DNA of 64,000 bases, taken from NCBI GenBank assembly GCA_002499445.1, contig DALS01000051.1, positions 1 to 64,000 of the forward strand, written 5' to 3'. Origin of the DNA: Methanosarcina sp. UBA293. GTDB taxonomy: Archaea > Halobacteriota > Methanosarcinia > Methanosarcinales > Methanosarcinaceae. The notes beneath the pieces were generated by a model. The model saw only the letters and a list, made by a program, of their open reading frames with translations, was not told where the DNA came from and made no database searches. Shown piece by piece: positions 27,194-36,599 of the stretch. The number at the start of each line of letters is the position of its first letter. Position 1 is the stretch's first letter. A program made the translations under genes and the position numbers.

Positions 27194-27745
27194 ATGAGCG
27201 AATCTAGCATCAAGATCGAAAATGTGGTTGCATCTACCAAACTCGCTGAAGAATTCGACTTAATTGTTATCGAATCCCAATTCGAAGGAGCCGAGTACAA
27301 CAAGCAGAAGTTCCCCGGGCTCGTTTACAGGGTTTCAGATCCTAAAGCTGCTTTTCTGGTATTTACTTCCGGTAAGGTTGTCTGTACAGGGGCGAAAAAC
27401 GTTGCCGATGTACACACAGTTATTGGCAATATGGCTAAAAAGTTGAACAGTATAGGGATTAAGACCATTGAGAACCCCCAGATTACTGTCCAGAATATTG
27501 TTGCTTCGGCAGACTTGCATGCTATTTTAAACCTGAATGCAATTGCAATAGGGCTTGGACTTGAAAACATTGAATATGAACCTGAACAGTTCCCTGGGCT
27601 TGTGTACAGAATTGATGAGCCCAAAGTAGTTGTGCTTATCTTCAGCTCCGGAAAACTGGTAGTTGCAGGCGGCAAGACCCCTGAAGATTGCGAGAGGGGC
27701 GTCGAAGTAGTCCGCAAGCAGCTCGACAGCATGGGGCTTTTATAA
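27194..27745 (+). CDS. tbp: TATA-box-binding protein
   Basis: A 183-residue TBP made of two direct repeats of about 90 residues. Repeat 1 has IKIENVVASTKLAEEFDL and YNKQKFPGLVYRV; repeat 2 has ITVQNIVASADLHAILNL and YEPEQFPGLVYRI; both have the FSSGKLV-type (FTSGKVV / FSSGKLV) strand. It binds promoter TATA boxes and recruits TFB. Its length is normal for archaea. It stands alone, with twin TATA boxes upstream that suggest autoregulation. Confidence 0.97.
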   Translation: MSESSIKIENVVASTKLAEEFDLIVIESQFEGAEYNKQKFPGLVYRVSDPKAAFLVFTSGKVVCTGAKNVADVHTVIGNMAKKLNSIGIKTIENPQITVQNIVASADLHAILNLNAIAIGLGLENIEYEPEQFPGLVYRIDEPKVVVLIFSSGKLVVAGGKTPEDCERGVEVVRKQLDSMGLL

Positions 27746-27863
27746 GAACCCTTAATTTATTAGTTATATACCATTTTTCTGGAAATAAGGTGTTTATATA
27801 ATTTTACAACAAAACGGATTCTGCGGCACGCGTAGAGATTCCGACAAAGGATATGTGTGAAAC

Positions 27864-28781
27864 GTGAACAACGCAGACGTTTGCATTCTTATTCCTACCT
27901 TGAACGAAGCTTCAACAATAGGACAGCTTATCAAGGATTTTAGGCAGGAAGGTTTTTCCAATATTCTGGTAATTGATGGGAATAGCAAGGACGGCACAGA
28001 TCAAATCGCAGAAACCGAAGGCGCAAGAGTTGTCATTCAGACCGGAAAAGGTAAAGGACAGGCAATGATTCAGGCTTTCGGGATTATAGAGAGCTCTTAT
28101 GTAGTAATGGTTGATGGTGACGGAACGTATCTTGCCCGAGAAGCTCGTTCCCTCCTCAAGCCTATTCTGGAAGGCAAAGCCGACCACGTCATAGGCAACA
28201 GGCTTGAGAATTACTCCCCTGGCGCTTTTACAAAACTTAACCTTGTAGGCAACCGCATAATAAATCTGTTTTTTGACGTTGCATATGGAGCGGATCTTAA
28301 AGATATTCTTTCCGGCTATCGTGCATTTACGCTTGAAAGCGTAAGGGAACTTGAGCTTAATAAAACAGGTTTTGAGATTGAGACTGAGATCTCTGTAGAG
28401 TGTATTCTTAAAAAACAAAGAGTTGAAGAAGTTCCAATCACATATCTCCCAAGAAATGAAAAAGGCGCAACCAAGCTAAATCCTCTTAAAGATGGGTTTA
28501 GAATAGGGTCTACAATTTACAGGCTTGCAAAAGTTTATAATCCGATGTTTTATTTCGGAATCATAGGTCTTCTTTTTATTATTGCAGGTTTGTTTACGGG
28601 AACCTATGTGGTAGTCGAGTGGTTCAATGATATCACCCATGTTCTCCTTTCAGTTCTCACGACCCTGTTTATTATATTCGGACTTCAGATGTTCATCTTC
28701 GGGATGCTGAGCGATCTTATAGTAACCCTGCACAGGCAAACCGTTAAGCTTATCCAGGAAAATAATAAAAGGGAGAAATAA
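27864..28781 (+). CDS. Family 2 glycosyltransferase, AglJ/Dpm1-like, with two C-terminal membrane helices
   Basis: A 305-residue enzyme. Residues 5-225 form a GT-A fold (CILIPTLNEASTIGQLIKDF, ILVIDGNSKDGTDQIAE, the DXD-like MVDGDGTYL, DILSGYRAFT, GFEIETEISVECILKK). Two hydrophobic segments near 228-250 and 262-288 anchor it in the membrane. It should transfer a sugar from a nucleotide sugar to dolichol phosphate, as the first step of S-layer N-glycosylation (AglJ) or for Dol-P-hexose. The GTG at 27864 gives the family start (NNADVCILIPTLNE). It is a single gene. Confidence 0.88.
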   Translation: MNNADVCILIPTLNEASTIGQLIKDFRQEGFSNILVIDGNSKDGTDQIAETEGARVVIQTGKGKGQAMIQAFGIIESSYVVMVDGDGTYLAREARSLLKPILEGKADHVIGNRLENYSPGAFTKLNLVGNRIINLFFDVAYGADLKDILSGYRAFTLESVRELELNKTGFEIETEISVECILKKQRVEEVPITYLPRNEKGATKLNPLKDGFRIGSTIYRLAKVYNPMFYFGIIGLLFIIAGLFTGTYVVVEWFNDITHVLLSVLTTLFIIFGLQMFIFGMLSDLIVTLHRQTVKLIQENNKREK

Positions 28782-29323
28782 AAACTTCTATTTTTTTTAG
28801 CCTGTATTTTTAATTTGAACTAGTAACTTTTTTAGAGTTTAGATATTATTACACTAGCCTATAGCATCAATTATACTAATGTTTTTTAAATTACTTTCTT
28901 AAAAATTTGATATCCATTAACCTAGCTTCAAGATAATTTTTTAGTCTATATATTATGTGATTTATAAATTAGCTTCCTGTTTCCCTCTTTTAGAACGTGC
29001 ACAGCTTACACTTTCAATAGATTAACTCAAAATTTAAAGCTCAAGTAAGAAACAGCCAACAGCGATTACCTTATAAGTAAGGTCTGTCTAAAAATTCTAA
29101 TTAACCTTTGTTTTTCTATTTCAGGTCTGTAAATTTCCCTTTCTCTAATATTATTAGAAGACCTAGTCAAAAAATTCATAAAAGTTAAACCAAATTAGTT
29201 TATGGAGTCCATAACTAGCCTTTTAGAGCTAATCTGAACTCAATATGCACGGAGGCAAAAAAATTATAGATCTGTAAATACTTAAGGTTGATTCTGCCTC
29301 TGGAGTAAAGATTTTATTAGAGT
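28782..29323. other. AT-rich intergenic region
   Basis: These 542 bp have stop codons in all frames and no gene. The region holds several A/T runs and the promoter of the following membrane-protein gene; the predicted start of that gene follows a stretch with AAATTATAGAT at about 29262-29272. No hairpin or repeat of note was seen. Confidence 0.4.
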
Positions 29324-30244
29324 ATGAGGAGGCGAGTAAAAGTGAGAAGAAAAAATCTACTGCATATTCCTATCTTTTTCACTCTTTTTGTTGTAGGCAT
29401 ACTATTTTTATATGCCATCTATGCCATAAATACGGGTATGTACCTTAATAGGGAGCCGGTTCAGAGATATCACTTTAACTATGATGTTGAAGTGACAGGA
29501 CTTTCCGGAAAGGAAGTGAATGGAACGACTGTGATAATGGTTCCTATCCCCGCATCTAAGGAAGGAAAATTTTTTACTCCCTTCACTCAGAAACCTAATT
29601 TATTCCAGAAGTTTCTGCTTAAAGCCACGCGTAAGCCTGAACGAGATTATATAGGTCCCTATTTTAGAAATATGAGTGAAACACTTGAGAATAAAGAGAT
29701 AATAGGGAACTGGGTAACTTTCATTGCAGAAACTGATAAGGGTTATATGCTTGGATTCAGAACAAACAATACTAGGCTTGAAGATATTCATGATGGTGCC
29801 TGGTTTGTTGCAAACTATTTTGATATTTTTGATCCAATAAATAATGGAAGCCCGATGTTGTTTCCTGTTGAAAATGTATCTAATATTTCTTCTGTCCCTT
29901 ATGGAGACTACACTAAATATGCCTCAAATCCAACATATGATACCTACGTCTACTTAAGCGATAATCTAAAAGGAGAAGAAAATGTGTCTTTCTTTGTCTT
30001 TTTGAGTGCAAATAACGACCCAACGGAATGGCCTGAAAAATACAGAGGTAGGTACAATAATCTACTCGCGGCAAATGTTAATGACACAGGCTATGTAAAA
30101 GTCATCGCTATTCTGGGACAGGAAGTGCCGTTTGGGAATCGCAGTCTTGGTGTGTTGGGTAGTCAATATGCTTTTGATTATTATGAGAATAAAACGTCTC
30201 ACGTTGTAAATAGAACCACCCATTACCCAAAAATTATTGCATGA
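29324..30244 (+). CDS. Membrane-anchored extracellular protein of unknown function
   Basis: A 306-residue protein with a basic N-terminus (MRRRVKVRRKN) and one hydrophobic helix at residues about 13-35 (IPIFFTLFVVGILFLYAIYAI), so the remaining 270 residues should face outside. They contain many N-x-S/T sequons (for example NGTT, NMSE, NNTR, NVSN, NRTT), consistent with N-glycosylation. The body is beta-rich (VPIPASKEGKFF, GNWVTFIAETDKGYMLGFRTNN). I do not recognise the family. It is encoded alone, between two long gaps. Confidence 0.75.
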   Translation: MRRRVKVRRKNLLHIPIFFTLFVVGILFLYAIYAINTGMYLNREPVQRYHFNYDVEVTGLSGKEVNGTTVIMVPIPASKEGKFFTPFTQKPNLFQKFLLKATRKPERDYIGPYFRNMSETLENKEIIGNWVTFIAETDKGYMLGFRTNNTRLEDIHDGAWFVANYFDIFDPINNGSPMLFPVENVSNISSVPYGDYTKYASNPTYDTYVYLSDNLKGEENVSFFVFLSANNDPTEWPEKYRGRYNNLLAANVNDTGYVKVIAILGQEVPFGNRSLGVLGSQYAFDYYENKTSHVVNRTTHYPKIIA

Positions 30245-30825
30245 AGTTCTTAAATTGGTCAGATTTTATGAAATCTTTGTTATCTGCCATTTTAATAGTT
30301 TTACTTTATTTTAGTTGCCAACGTAAAAGGCAATGAGGACTTCATCGAAAAATAATATTTTGAACTTAATATAAAATTAACCTGGTCTTTGAAGTTAATT
30401 ATTTTACCTTTTAATATCTCCAAAAAAATTATACTTCATTTATTAAGGGCAAAAATATTATATAGAAAAATGAGTTTGTTTTCTCTTGTTAGGCTACCTA
30501 TTTTCTATATCTGATTTTGCTATATACCAAATCTTTTCTTTTTTCAATTTCCCGTCCAGAACAAGTTTACTTGCTTTCTACTCAAAAAAGGTTTGCGATT
30601 AAATTATAAAATGTTTATTTTAATCGAGTTTCTTATATTTTCAACACCGACAGGCATCTAAGTAAAGTAAACTTGATTATGGTTAAAGTTAATTTTTTAA
30701 AAAGTGTTATATATAATTACTTGCCTTTTATGTTCTAACTCAACCTTGCCTTAATTACAGCTTAATCATATAGATAAATCCTATTGACAAATCTTACAGA
30801 TGATAGAACGCTTGAGGTTAATAAT
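30245..30825. other. Intergenic region and thiC promoter/leader
   Basis: These 581 bp contain no gene. A TATA-like GTTATATATAAT lies at about 30706-30717, giving a leader of roughly 85 bases before the thiC start. I looked for the conserved thiamine-pyrophosphate riboswitch boxes (CUGAGA and neighbouring ACCUGA-type segments) and did not see them. A GAGGTT ribosome binding site stands at about 30814-30819. Confidence 0.45.
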
Positions 30826-32112
30826 ATGACAATCGTGGAAGATGCACAAAAAGGGATCATTACCGAAGAAATGAAGATCGTTGCAAAGGATGAAGGGCTT
30901 GACCCAGAATTCATCCGCCGTGGGGTTGCAGCTGGAAGAATTGTTATTCCAATCTCTCCTTACAGGCAGGTTAAAATCTGCGGTATAGGTGAAGGGCTCA
31001 GGACCAAGGTCAATGCCTCTATCGGAGTATCCTCGGACATCGTTGATCCAGATATGGAAGTCAAAAAAGCAATCGCTGCAGAAAAAGCAGGTGCTGACAC
31101 TCTTATGGAGCTCGGAACCGGCGGAGACTTCCTCGGAATCAGGAAAAAGGTCATTGACAGCATCTCCCTTTCAGTCGGATCAGTGCCTCTTTATCAGGCT
31201 TTCATTGAAGCTGCAAGGAAATACGGCTCAATCGTGCACATGACCGAAGACGAACTCTTCAACGCAACCGAAGCACAGGCAAAGCTCGGAACCAACTTCA
31301 TGGCAATCCACACCGGGATCAACAACATCACCCTTGACAGGCTTAAAGCCCACGGCAGATACGGCGGACTCTGCTCCCGCGGCGGCGCTTTCATGAGCTC
31401 CTGGATGCTACACAACGAAAAAGAAAATCCGCTTTATGAAAACTTCGACTACCTCGTTGAAATCCTCAAGGAACACGAAGTCGTTCTTTCCACTGGCAAC
31501 GGAATGCGTGCAGGAGCAGTCCACGACGCAACCGACCGCGCTCAGATTCAGGAACTCATTATTAACTCCGAAGTGGCTGACAAGGCACACAAACAGGGAT
31601 TACAGGTAATTGTCGAAGGTCCTGGCCACGTACCACTTGACCAGATCTCAACCAACGTCAAGCTCATGAAGGAAATGAGCGGTCACAAGCCCTTCTACAT
31701 GCTCGGTCCTCTCGTTACCGACGTCGCTCCAGGATATGACCACATCGTAACCGCAATAGGTGCATCCGTATCCGCATCATACGGCTGTGACTTCCTCTGT
31801 TACGTAACTCCTGCAGAACACCTCGCCCTTCCAAACCTCGAAGACGTCATCACCGGAGTCAAGACCTCCAGGATTGCAGCTCACGTTGGAGACATGATAA
31901 AGTACCCTGACAGGGCAAGACAGTGGGACCTTGACATGGGCAGAGCTAGAAGGGAACTCGACTGGGAAAAGATGTACTCCCTTTCAATCGATCCTGAACA
32001 CGCAAGAGCAGTCAGGAACAGCAGGGCACCCGAAGACACCGATGCATGCACAATGTGCGGCAACTTCTGCGCTCTTAAGATCGTCAACCAGAACTACAAC
32101 CTTGCAAAATAA
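30826..32112 (+). CDS. thiC: Phosphomethylpyrimidine synthase ThiC
   Basis: A 428-residue radical-SAM enzyme that converts aminoimidazole ribotide to HMP-phosphate, the thiamine pyrimidine. Visible: GIGEGLRTKVNASIGVSSD, MELGTGGDF, GPGHVPLDQI, GPLVTDVAPGYDHIV, and the C-terminal cluster CTMCGNFCALK, whose C-x2-C-x3-C spacing is one residue shorter than the C-x2-C-x4-C of Escherichia coli ThiC. I chose ATG 30826 (MTIVEDAQKG) with GAGGT six bases upstream, rather than the in-frame TTG at 30784. It has the short form, without the N-terminal domain of bacterial ThiC. Codon use is strongly biased towards C-ending codons, unlike its neighbours, suggesting high expression. Confidence 0.95.
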   Translation: MTIVEDAQKGIITEEMKIVAKDEGLDPEFIRRGVAAGRIVIPISPYRQVKICGIGEGLRTKVNASIGVSSDIVDPDMEVKKAIAAEKAGADTLMELGTGGDFLGIRKKVIDSISLSVGSVPLYQAFIEAARKYGSIVHMTEDELFNATEAQAKLGTNFMAIHTGINNITLDRLKAHGRYGGLCSRGGAFMSSWMLHNEKENPLYENFDYLVEILKEHEVVLSTGNGMRAGAVHDATDRAQIQELIINSEVADKAHKQGLQVIVEGPGHVPLDQISTNVKLMKEMSGHKPFYMLGPLVTDVAPGYDHIVTAIGASVSASYGCDFLCYVTPAEHLALPNLEDVITGVKTSRIAAHVGDMIKYPDRARQWDLDMGRARRELDWEKMYSLSIDPEHARAVRNSRAPEDTDACTMCGNFCALKIVNQNYNLAK

Positions 32113-32133
32113 GAGGCACTGGTTAAATTACAG

Positions 32134-32155
32134 AGTAAAGCCTTCGAGCTTTACT
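32134..32155 (+). terminator. Hairpin terminator after thiC
   Basis: AGTAAAGC (32134-32141) and GCTTTACT (32148-32155) form a perfect 8-bp stem with a CTTCGA loop, 22 bases past the thiC stop, followed by TTCTTCATCTTTTCTTTC, a T-rich stretch. This arrangement fits termination of the thiC transcript. Confidence 0.65.
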
Positions 32156-32286
32156 TTCTTCATCTTTTCTTTCATCCTAATTCTTATTTTTACTGTTTTT
32201 TTTTCCTGCTTTAATTTGGTGCTTTTTCGTGATTGTTCCCGCATTTTTTCCATTGTTTGCTCCCGTTAATTTGCCGCCCGGTATAT

Positions 32287-32326
32287 GCAGAATTTATGCT
32301 TCTGATGCAGAATTTATGCTTCTGAA
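32287..32326. repeat. 20-bp tandem duplication at a gene 3' end
   Basis: GCAGAATTTATGCTTCTGAT (32287-32306) is followed at once by a copy differing only in the last base (32307-32326). The second copy contains the stop codon of the minus-strand lipoprotein gene that ends at 32314. It looks like a recent slippage duplication in the 3' flank. Confidence 0.8.
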
Positions 32327-33525
32327 ATTGACTCTGCAATTTTCAATAGTTCATCTTTTTCGATGTACGCCAGAAGATTCAGTTCAACGTCCCCTATTTT
32401 CCAGCTTAATCGCTTCGTCCCCCTCTCCGGGTCTCCCGGTTCTTCAAAATATTTTCCTTCTTTTCCGTTGATAATGATGTCTTCTGCCCCTTCCATAATT
32501 GAGGATTCGCTGAGATCTCCTTCATATACCTTTTCCGTAAGTACCATGACATTATTTTCTTTTTTATTGATATATGCCAGGCTGACCGTTTCGTAAATCT
32601 GTCCATCAGGTGCTGCTTTCTCTGTATTCATTGACATTGAGTGGCTGAAAGCATAGCCCTCGGGAAGGTATTCCGGGACCAGCGGCTCAAAACCGGCATG
32701 CTCTTTGATATCTTCCACAGGGACTTTTCCAGGGCTTTTCGGATCTCCCGTAAACACTATCGGGGCCGATTCTACAGTAATTATTTCTGCTCCTTCAGGA
32801 ACCTCAAACTCAAATTCGGAGTCCGGAATCCCTGTATTGATTTTCAGGTCAAGGATTTCTGTTTTCTGCACAAGGTTTCCGTTACTGTCATACGTTTCAT
32901 ATTTTAGAGGCATGAATGTTTCTTTTTCGATCCAGATTTTTGTCGGGCCAGGAGAGAACTCTTCCTTGTCATCTTCCTCGTCATTTTCATTTTCACTTTC
33001 ATTTTCAGCTGCCTCTCCAACCCCCATTTTCGGGATTGTTTCAAGCAGGTACGCAGGCCTGCCGGCAACTTCCTCTTCCCCCAGCAGCGTAACATCTGTT
33101 TGATTCAGGAAATACTCTATGCCGCTTATGTAGTCGGATTTTGTTTGCTCTTTATACTCCGGGAGTTTTACTTTTGAAAACGTGTTTGTCCCCGGCATAT
33201 AACTCCAGCTGAATTCCCCATCCGAAACCGTAATATGTTCATCGTTTTCTCCACCAATATTTTTTGAATGGGTCTTCATCATCCCCGGTTTTTTATACAT
33301 AATCTTGATCTGACCTTCCCATTGGCCTTCCAATACCCCTTCTCCGGCGCATGATGTGATGTACATGGTATACGAGTAATCCTCAATGGCAGCATTTTTC
33401 TCCTGCATCTGTTTCGCAATATCTTCTATATTGAGTTCCCGTTCCTGGCATCCGGACACAAAAAGGGCCAGAGTTACAAGGAGCAGTACAGCCAATGCTT
33501 TTTTCCCTCTCATTTTCTTCATCAC
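32314..33525 (-). CDS. LolA-like lipoprotein, paralogue 1 of 3
   Basis: A 403-residue secreted lipoprotein. The signal peptide ends in the lipobox LFVSGC (cysteine near residue 26). Residues about 35-235 are a LolA/LppX-like half-barrel, with the repeating pattern AIEDYSYTMYITS, MKTHSKNIGG, FSWSYMPGTNTFSKV and IPDSEFEFEVPEGAEI. Residues about 270-403 form a second domain of the DUF4367 type (LVPEYLPEGYAFSHS, SWKIGDVELNLLAYIEKDELLKIAESI). An acidic insertion near 180 (ENESENENDEEDDKEEF) is unique to this copy. It is the last of three tandem paralogues on the minus strand. Lipid or surface-ligand binding is possible; function is unknown. Confidence 0.85.
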   Translation of the reverse strand: MMKKMRGKKALAVLLLVTLALFVSGCQERELNIEDIAKQMQEKNAAIEDYSYTMYITSCAGEGVLEGQWEGQIKIMYKKPGMMKTHSKNIGGENDEHITVSDGEFSWSYMPGTNTFSKVKLPEYKEQTKSDYISGIEYFLNQTDVTLLGEEEVAGRPAYLLETIPKMGVGEAAENESENENDEEDDKEEFSPGPTKIWIEKETFMPLKYETYDSNGNLVQKTEILDLKINTGIPDSEFEFEVPEGAEIITVESAPIVFTGDPKSPGKVPVEDIKEHAGFEPLVPEYLPEGYAFSHSMSMNTEKAAPDGQIYETVSLAYINKKENNVMVLTEKVYEGDLSESSIMEGAEDIIINGKEGKYFEEPGDPERGTKRLSWKIGDVELNLLAYIEKDELLKIAESISEA

Positions 33526-33559
33526 CCAAATTATATTTTCCCGAAATTATTTTCATTTT

Positions 33560-34660
33560 TCAGGCATTTTCCCGTATGGACTCCGCAATTCTCAGAAGCT
33601 CATCTTTCTCCAGAAAAACAGTCATGCCCAGGTTAACACTTCCGAGCTTCCACTTCAACACGTTAATACCCCCCAGCGAAAGATACCTTCCTTCTGCCCC
33701 ATTAATCGAAACATCTTCGGCAGTATCCATGATTGCAGATTCGGGAGCCTGGCCTTCATATACGGCTTCTGTGATCGATATGCTCTCTTCCCCTTTTGTG
33801 TATTTCAGGATTACCGCCTCATAAGCCTGGCCTTCGGGGGCCGTTTCACTGGTATTATAAACCGCCGCGTGGCTGAATTCATAACCTTCGGGCAGATACT
33901 CTGGGGTCAGGATTTCAAAACCGACCCGTTCCTTAGCTTCTTCGAGGCTTAATTCTTCAGGAGGTTCAATACTTCCGGGCTCCCTAGTCTTTATGGTTGC
34001 TCCTTCCGGGATTTTAAACTCAAACTCAGAATCCGGAATCCCGATATTTACTTTAAGGTTCCTGATTTCTACTTTTGATACTGGTTTCCCGTTATCGTCG
34101 TACATCTCATACCCAAGGCACATCCAGGATTCTTTGTCTATCCAGACTTTCATACTGTATGCAGGGGCCTGTTCTCCTGTCTCTTTTGGGGTAGCCATCA
34201 GCAGATAGGCTTCCCTTCCTTCAATCTTCTCTGTTCCGAGCAGGGATAGGTCTGTATCGTTAAGAGAAATTTTTATGATTGAGAGATAGTCATTTTCGGT
34301 TAATTCCTGACTTTCAGGAATTCTTGTTTTCATGACCGTGTTTGTCCCTGGATCATAGGTCCACCTGAATTCTCCATCAGAGAGCACAAGCGTTTCTGCT
34401 TCCTTTCCCGGTTCTTCTATGAAGTTTTTTATCATGTGTGGTTTTTTGTATATTGTCTTAAGCTCGTTTTCCACGACCTTTTTCCCTATGTAAGAGGTCA
34501 TGTGCATAGTGTACGAATAATCTTCAATGCTGTCCTGTTTTTCCAGCATTTGAGCTGCAATCTCTTCGGCACTCAGTTCTTTTCCCGTGCAGCCCGATGC
34601 GAAGATGGCTAGAATTACGAGAGCCAGCAGGAGTACGTTCTTTGTTGCCATATTCCTCAT
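33560..34660 (-). CDS. LolA-like lipoprotein, paralogue 2 of 3
   Basis: A 366-residue secreted lipoprotein, with signal peptide and lipobox IFASGC, the LolA-like domain (SIEDYSYTMHMTSY, FRWTYDPGTNTVMKT, GIPDSEFEFKIPEGATI) and the C-terminal DUF4367-like domain (LTPEYLPEGYEFSHAAVYN, LKWKLGSVNLGMTVFLEKDELLRIAESIRE). ATG 34660 or the inner ATG at 34651 may serve as start. It lacks the acidic insertion of paralogue 1. The gaps to its neighbours are only 34-35 bases, so the three are probably one transcript. Confidence 0.85.
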   Translation of the reverse strand: MRNMATKNVLLLALVILAIFASGCTGKELSAEEIAAQMLEKQDSIEDYSYTMHMTSYIGKKVVENELKTIYKKPHMIKNFIEEPGKEAETLVLSDGEFRWTYDPGTNTVMKTRIPESQELTENDYLSIIKISLNDTDLSLLGTEKIEGREAYLLMATPKETGEQAPAYSMKVWIDKESWMCLGYEMYDDNGKPVSKVEIRNLKVNIGIPDSEFEFKIPEGATIKTREPGSIEPPEELSLEEAKERVGFEILTPEYLPEGYEFSHAAVYNTSETAPEGQAYEAVILKYTKGEESISITEAVYEGQAPESAIMDTAEDVSINGAEGRYLSLGGINVLKWKLGSVNLGMTVFLEKDELLRIAESIRENA

Positions 34661-34695
34661 CTTTTTCCGGTTTTAATTGCTATAAAATGAGCTTT

Positions 34696-35814
34696 TCAGA
34701 CATTTTCCCGTATGGACTCCGCAATCTTCAACAGTTCATCTTTTTTCAGCGAAGCGGTAAGGCTCATATCAATGTCTCCTATCTTCCAGCTCAGGATTTT
34801 CATGTTCCCCAGATCAAGGTACTTCCCTTCCATCCCGTTAATAGAAACTTCTTCTGCAGAATTCATGATTGGAGCTTCCTGAGCCTCGTGAGCTTTCTGG
34901 GCCTTGTTTTCGTATACGGTTTCCGAAAGGAAAATGTAATCTCCCTCCTCGTTTTCGTATTTCAGGGAAACCGTCTCAAAGGCCTGCCCTTCAGGAGCTA
35001 TCCAGCTGTTGTTAGAGACTGTAGAATAGTTGAAGGCATACTCTTCGGGGAGGTATTCCGGAACCAGGATTTCAAATCCTGCAGCTTCTCTGGCTTCTTC
35101 GAGGGTCATTTCTTCGGGAATTAATGAGTCAAAATTCACGGTCTTTACCGTTGCCCCTTCTGGCACCTCAAATACAAACTCGGAGTCCGGGATCCCCTGA
35201 TCGATTTTGAGGTCTCGGATCTCGAATTTTATACTCAGGTCTCCGCTACTGTCATACATTTCATACCTGAGAAACATCCATGTCTCTTTGTCCACCCAGA
35301 ATTTTATCCGGCCTATAAGGAGTCCCTCTTCTTTCTCTTTCGGTTTTGTCTCCAGCAGGTATGTGGGCCTTCCGTCTATTTCTTCCATGCCAAGCAGAGA
35401 GACATCCCTTTTGTTCAGGAACTCGTCAATAATTCCTGCGTAATCTATCTCTCCCAATATAGGGGTATCCGGCATTTCCATTTTTATGACCGTATTTGTT
35501 TTCGGGTCATAAGTCCACATAAATTCTCCATCCACAACCGCAATTGAGCCTGCTTCTTCTTCAGGTTTTATTGAAACGGTTTTTGTCTTGTCTGGTTTCT
35601 TCTGCAGGGTCTGGATTTCAATTTCCTTTGTCTGATTTCCAAAGTATGAGGTTATTTGCATAGTATACGAATAATCCTGAATACTGGCTTCTTTTTCCTG
35701 CATCTGTTCTACGATTTCCTCCGCACTGAGTTCCCCAGTACAGCCTGATATAAAAAGGGCTGGAACCAGCAGGACGGTTACCGCAAGTATTGTAAGCTTT
35801 TTCTGGTTTGTCAT
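34696..35814 (-). CDS. LolA-like lipoprotein, paralogue 3 of 3 (first in the operon)
   Basis: A 372-residue secreted lipoprotein, with signal peptide and lipobox LFISGC, the LolA-like domain (SIQDYSYTMQITSYFG, FMWTYDPKTNTVIKM, FVFEVPEGATVKT) and the C-terminal domain (LVPEYLPEEYAFNYS, LSWKIGDIDMSLTASLKKDELLKIAESI). The open frame extends to 35916, but the extra 34 residues precede the signal peptide and look unsuitable; ATG 35814 with GGGAGTGAG just upstream is the better start. As the promoter-proximal copy it is likely the best-expressed of the three. Confidence 0.85.
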   Translation of the reverse strand: MTNQKKLTILAVTVLLVPALFISGCTGELSAEEIVEQMQEKEASIQDYSYTMQITSYFGNQTKEIEIQTLQKKPDKTKTVSIKPEEEAGSIAVVDGEFMWTYDPKTNTVIKMEMPDTPILGEIDYAGIIDEFLNKRDVSLLGMEEIDGRPTYLLETKPKEKEEGLLIGRIKFWVDKETWMFLRYEMYDSSGDLSIKFEIRDLKIDQGIPDSEFVFEVPEGATVKTVNFDSLIPEEMTLEEAREAAGFEILVPEYLPEEYAFNYSTVSNNSWIAPEGQAFETVSLKYENEEGDYIFLSETVYENKAQKAHEAQEAPIMNSAEEVSINGMEGKYLDLGNMKILSWKIGDIDMSLTASLKKDELLKIAESIRENV

Positions 35815-36329
35815 CGTCTCACTCCCTTCTTTCCAGGGATTTTCTGATTTTCCTCTTGAAGGTTGAATCCTGCCTCTTTCATCAAGATCAAAGTCCGGTG
35901 ATGAGCTCTGAGGCAATTTTTTGCGTTTTTAGACTCGTGCTTCAAAGTTTAAACTTTGTTTAATATAACACTTCCGGAAAAAAAATAGTAATATTTGTCT
36001 TAATTATAAAACGTGTTCATTAGAATACTTTATTGAATAATCCAAGCTCTCTGAATGTTAAACTCAATTTATGCAAAATTCGACTATCTTGTTGAAAATG
36101 CTCAAGAAAAAAGAATTCGTCCTCTTCACTGAAAATTTGTCATTCTGACAGTTTAAAATCGATAGCTTTTTACATAATTATTCTAAAAGCATTCAAAGTT
36201 ATTCTTAGTTTGTTGAGATATCTGGAAGTCTTCTTATACGACCTGGATATATACGACTTGATAATATATGATCTGATAATATACGATCTGGATGATGTCT
36301 TTTGTTAGCCTGTCAGGGGTATTGCTTTT
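35815..36329. other. Intergenic region upstream of the lipoprotein operon
   Basis: These 515 bp, AT-rich from 35930 onward, contain no clear gene. The operon promoter should lie within 35830-36010 (the TTTAATATAACA stretch at about 35957-35968 is TATA-like on the minus strand as TGTTATATTAAA). Short repeated ATATACGA-CTTGATAA-type units occur at about 36236-36292 (TATACGACCTGGATATATACGAC and on). Confidence 0.4.
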
Positions 36330-36599
36330 ATGAGACGATTTATCGGTTTTATGAGACGAATATCAGTTAAAAAGCTTATCGCTTTTGGAATAGTTAAAGG
36401 ACTTATCACTCTTGGGATATTTCTACTCATATCAGTTTCTTCAGAAAGTGGGGCTCCTGAAGAACTAGGGAGTCCTTCTGAAACCGTAAGCGAGGAGTAT
36501 ATATTTGAAAAGCTTAGTCCCGTTGAGGTCCCGACTGAATGGAATGATTCATATCCCTTCAGCAGCAAGGGAGATGCTTTAGAAGAGCCTGGATCTTAA
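36330..36599 (+). CDS. Small membrane-anchored protein of unknown function
   Basis: An 89-residue protein with a basic N-terminus (MRRFIGFMRRISVKK), one hydrophobic helix at about 17-37 (IAFGIVKGLITLGIFLLISV) and an acidic, proline- and serine-rich tail outside. No family is recognised. A reverse-strand open frame overlaps it but codes for a less plausible protein. Whether the gene is real rests on the positive-inside membrane pattern and on the tail composition, so confidence is moderate. Confidence 0.45.
   Translation: MRRFIGFMRRISVKKLIAFGIVKGLITLGIFLLISVSSESGAPEELGSPSETVSEEYIFEKLSPVEVPTEWNDSYPFSSKGDALEEPGS

Noticed and set aside
30245..30825. A possible thiamine riboswitch before thiC
   Set aside because: The conserved TPP-riboswitch boxes were not found in the predicted leader.
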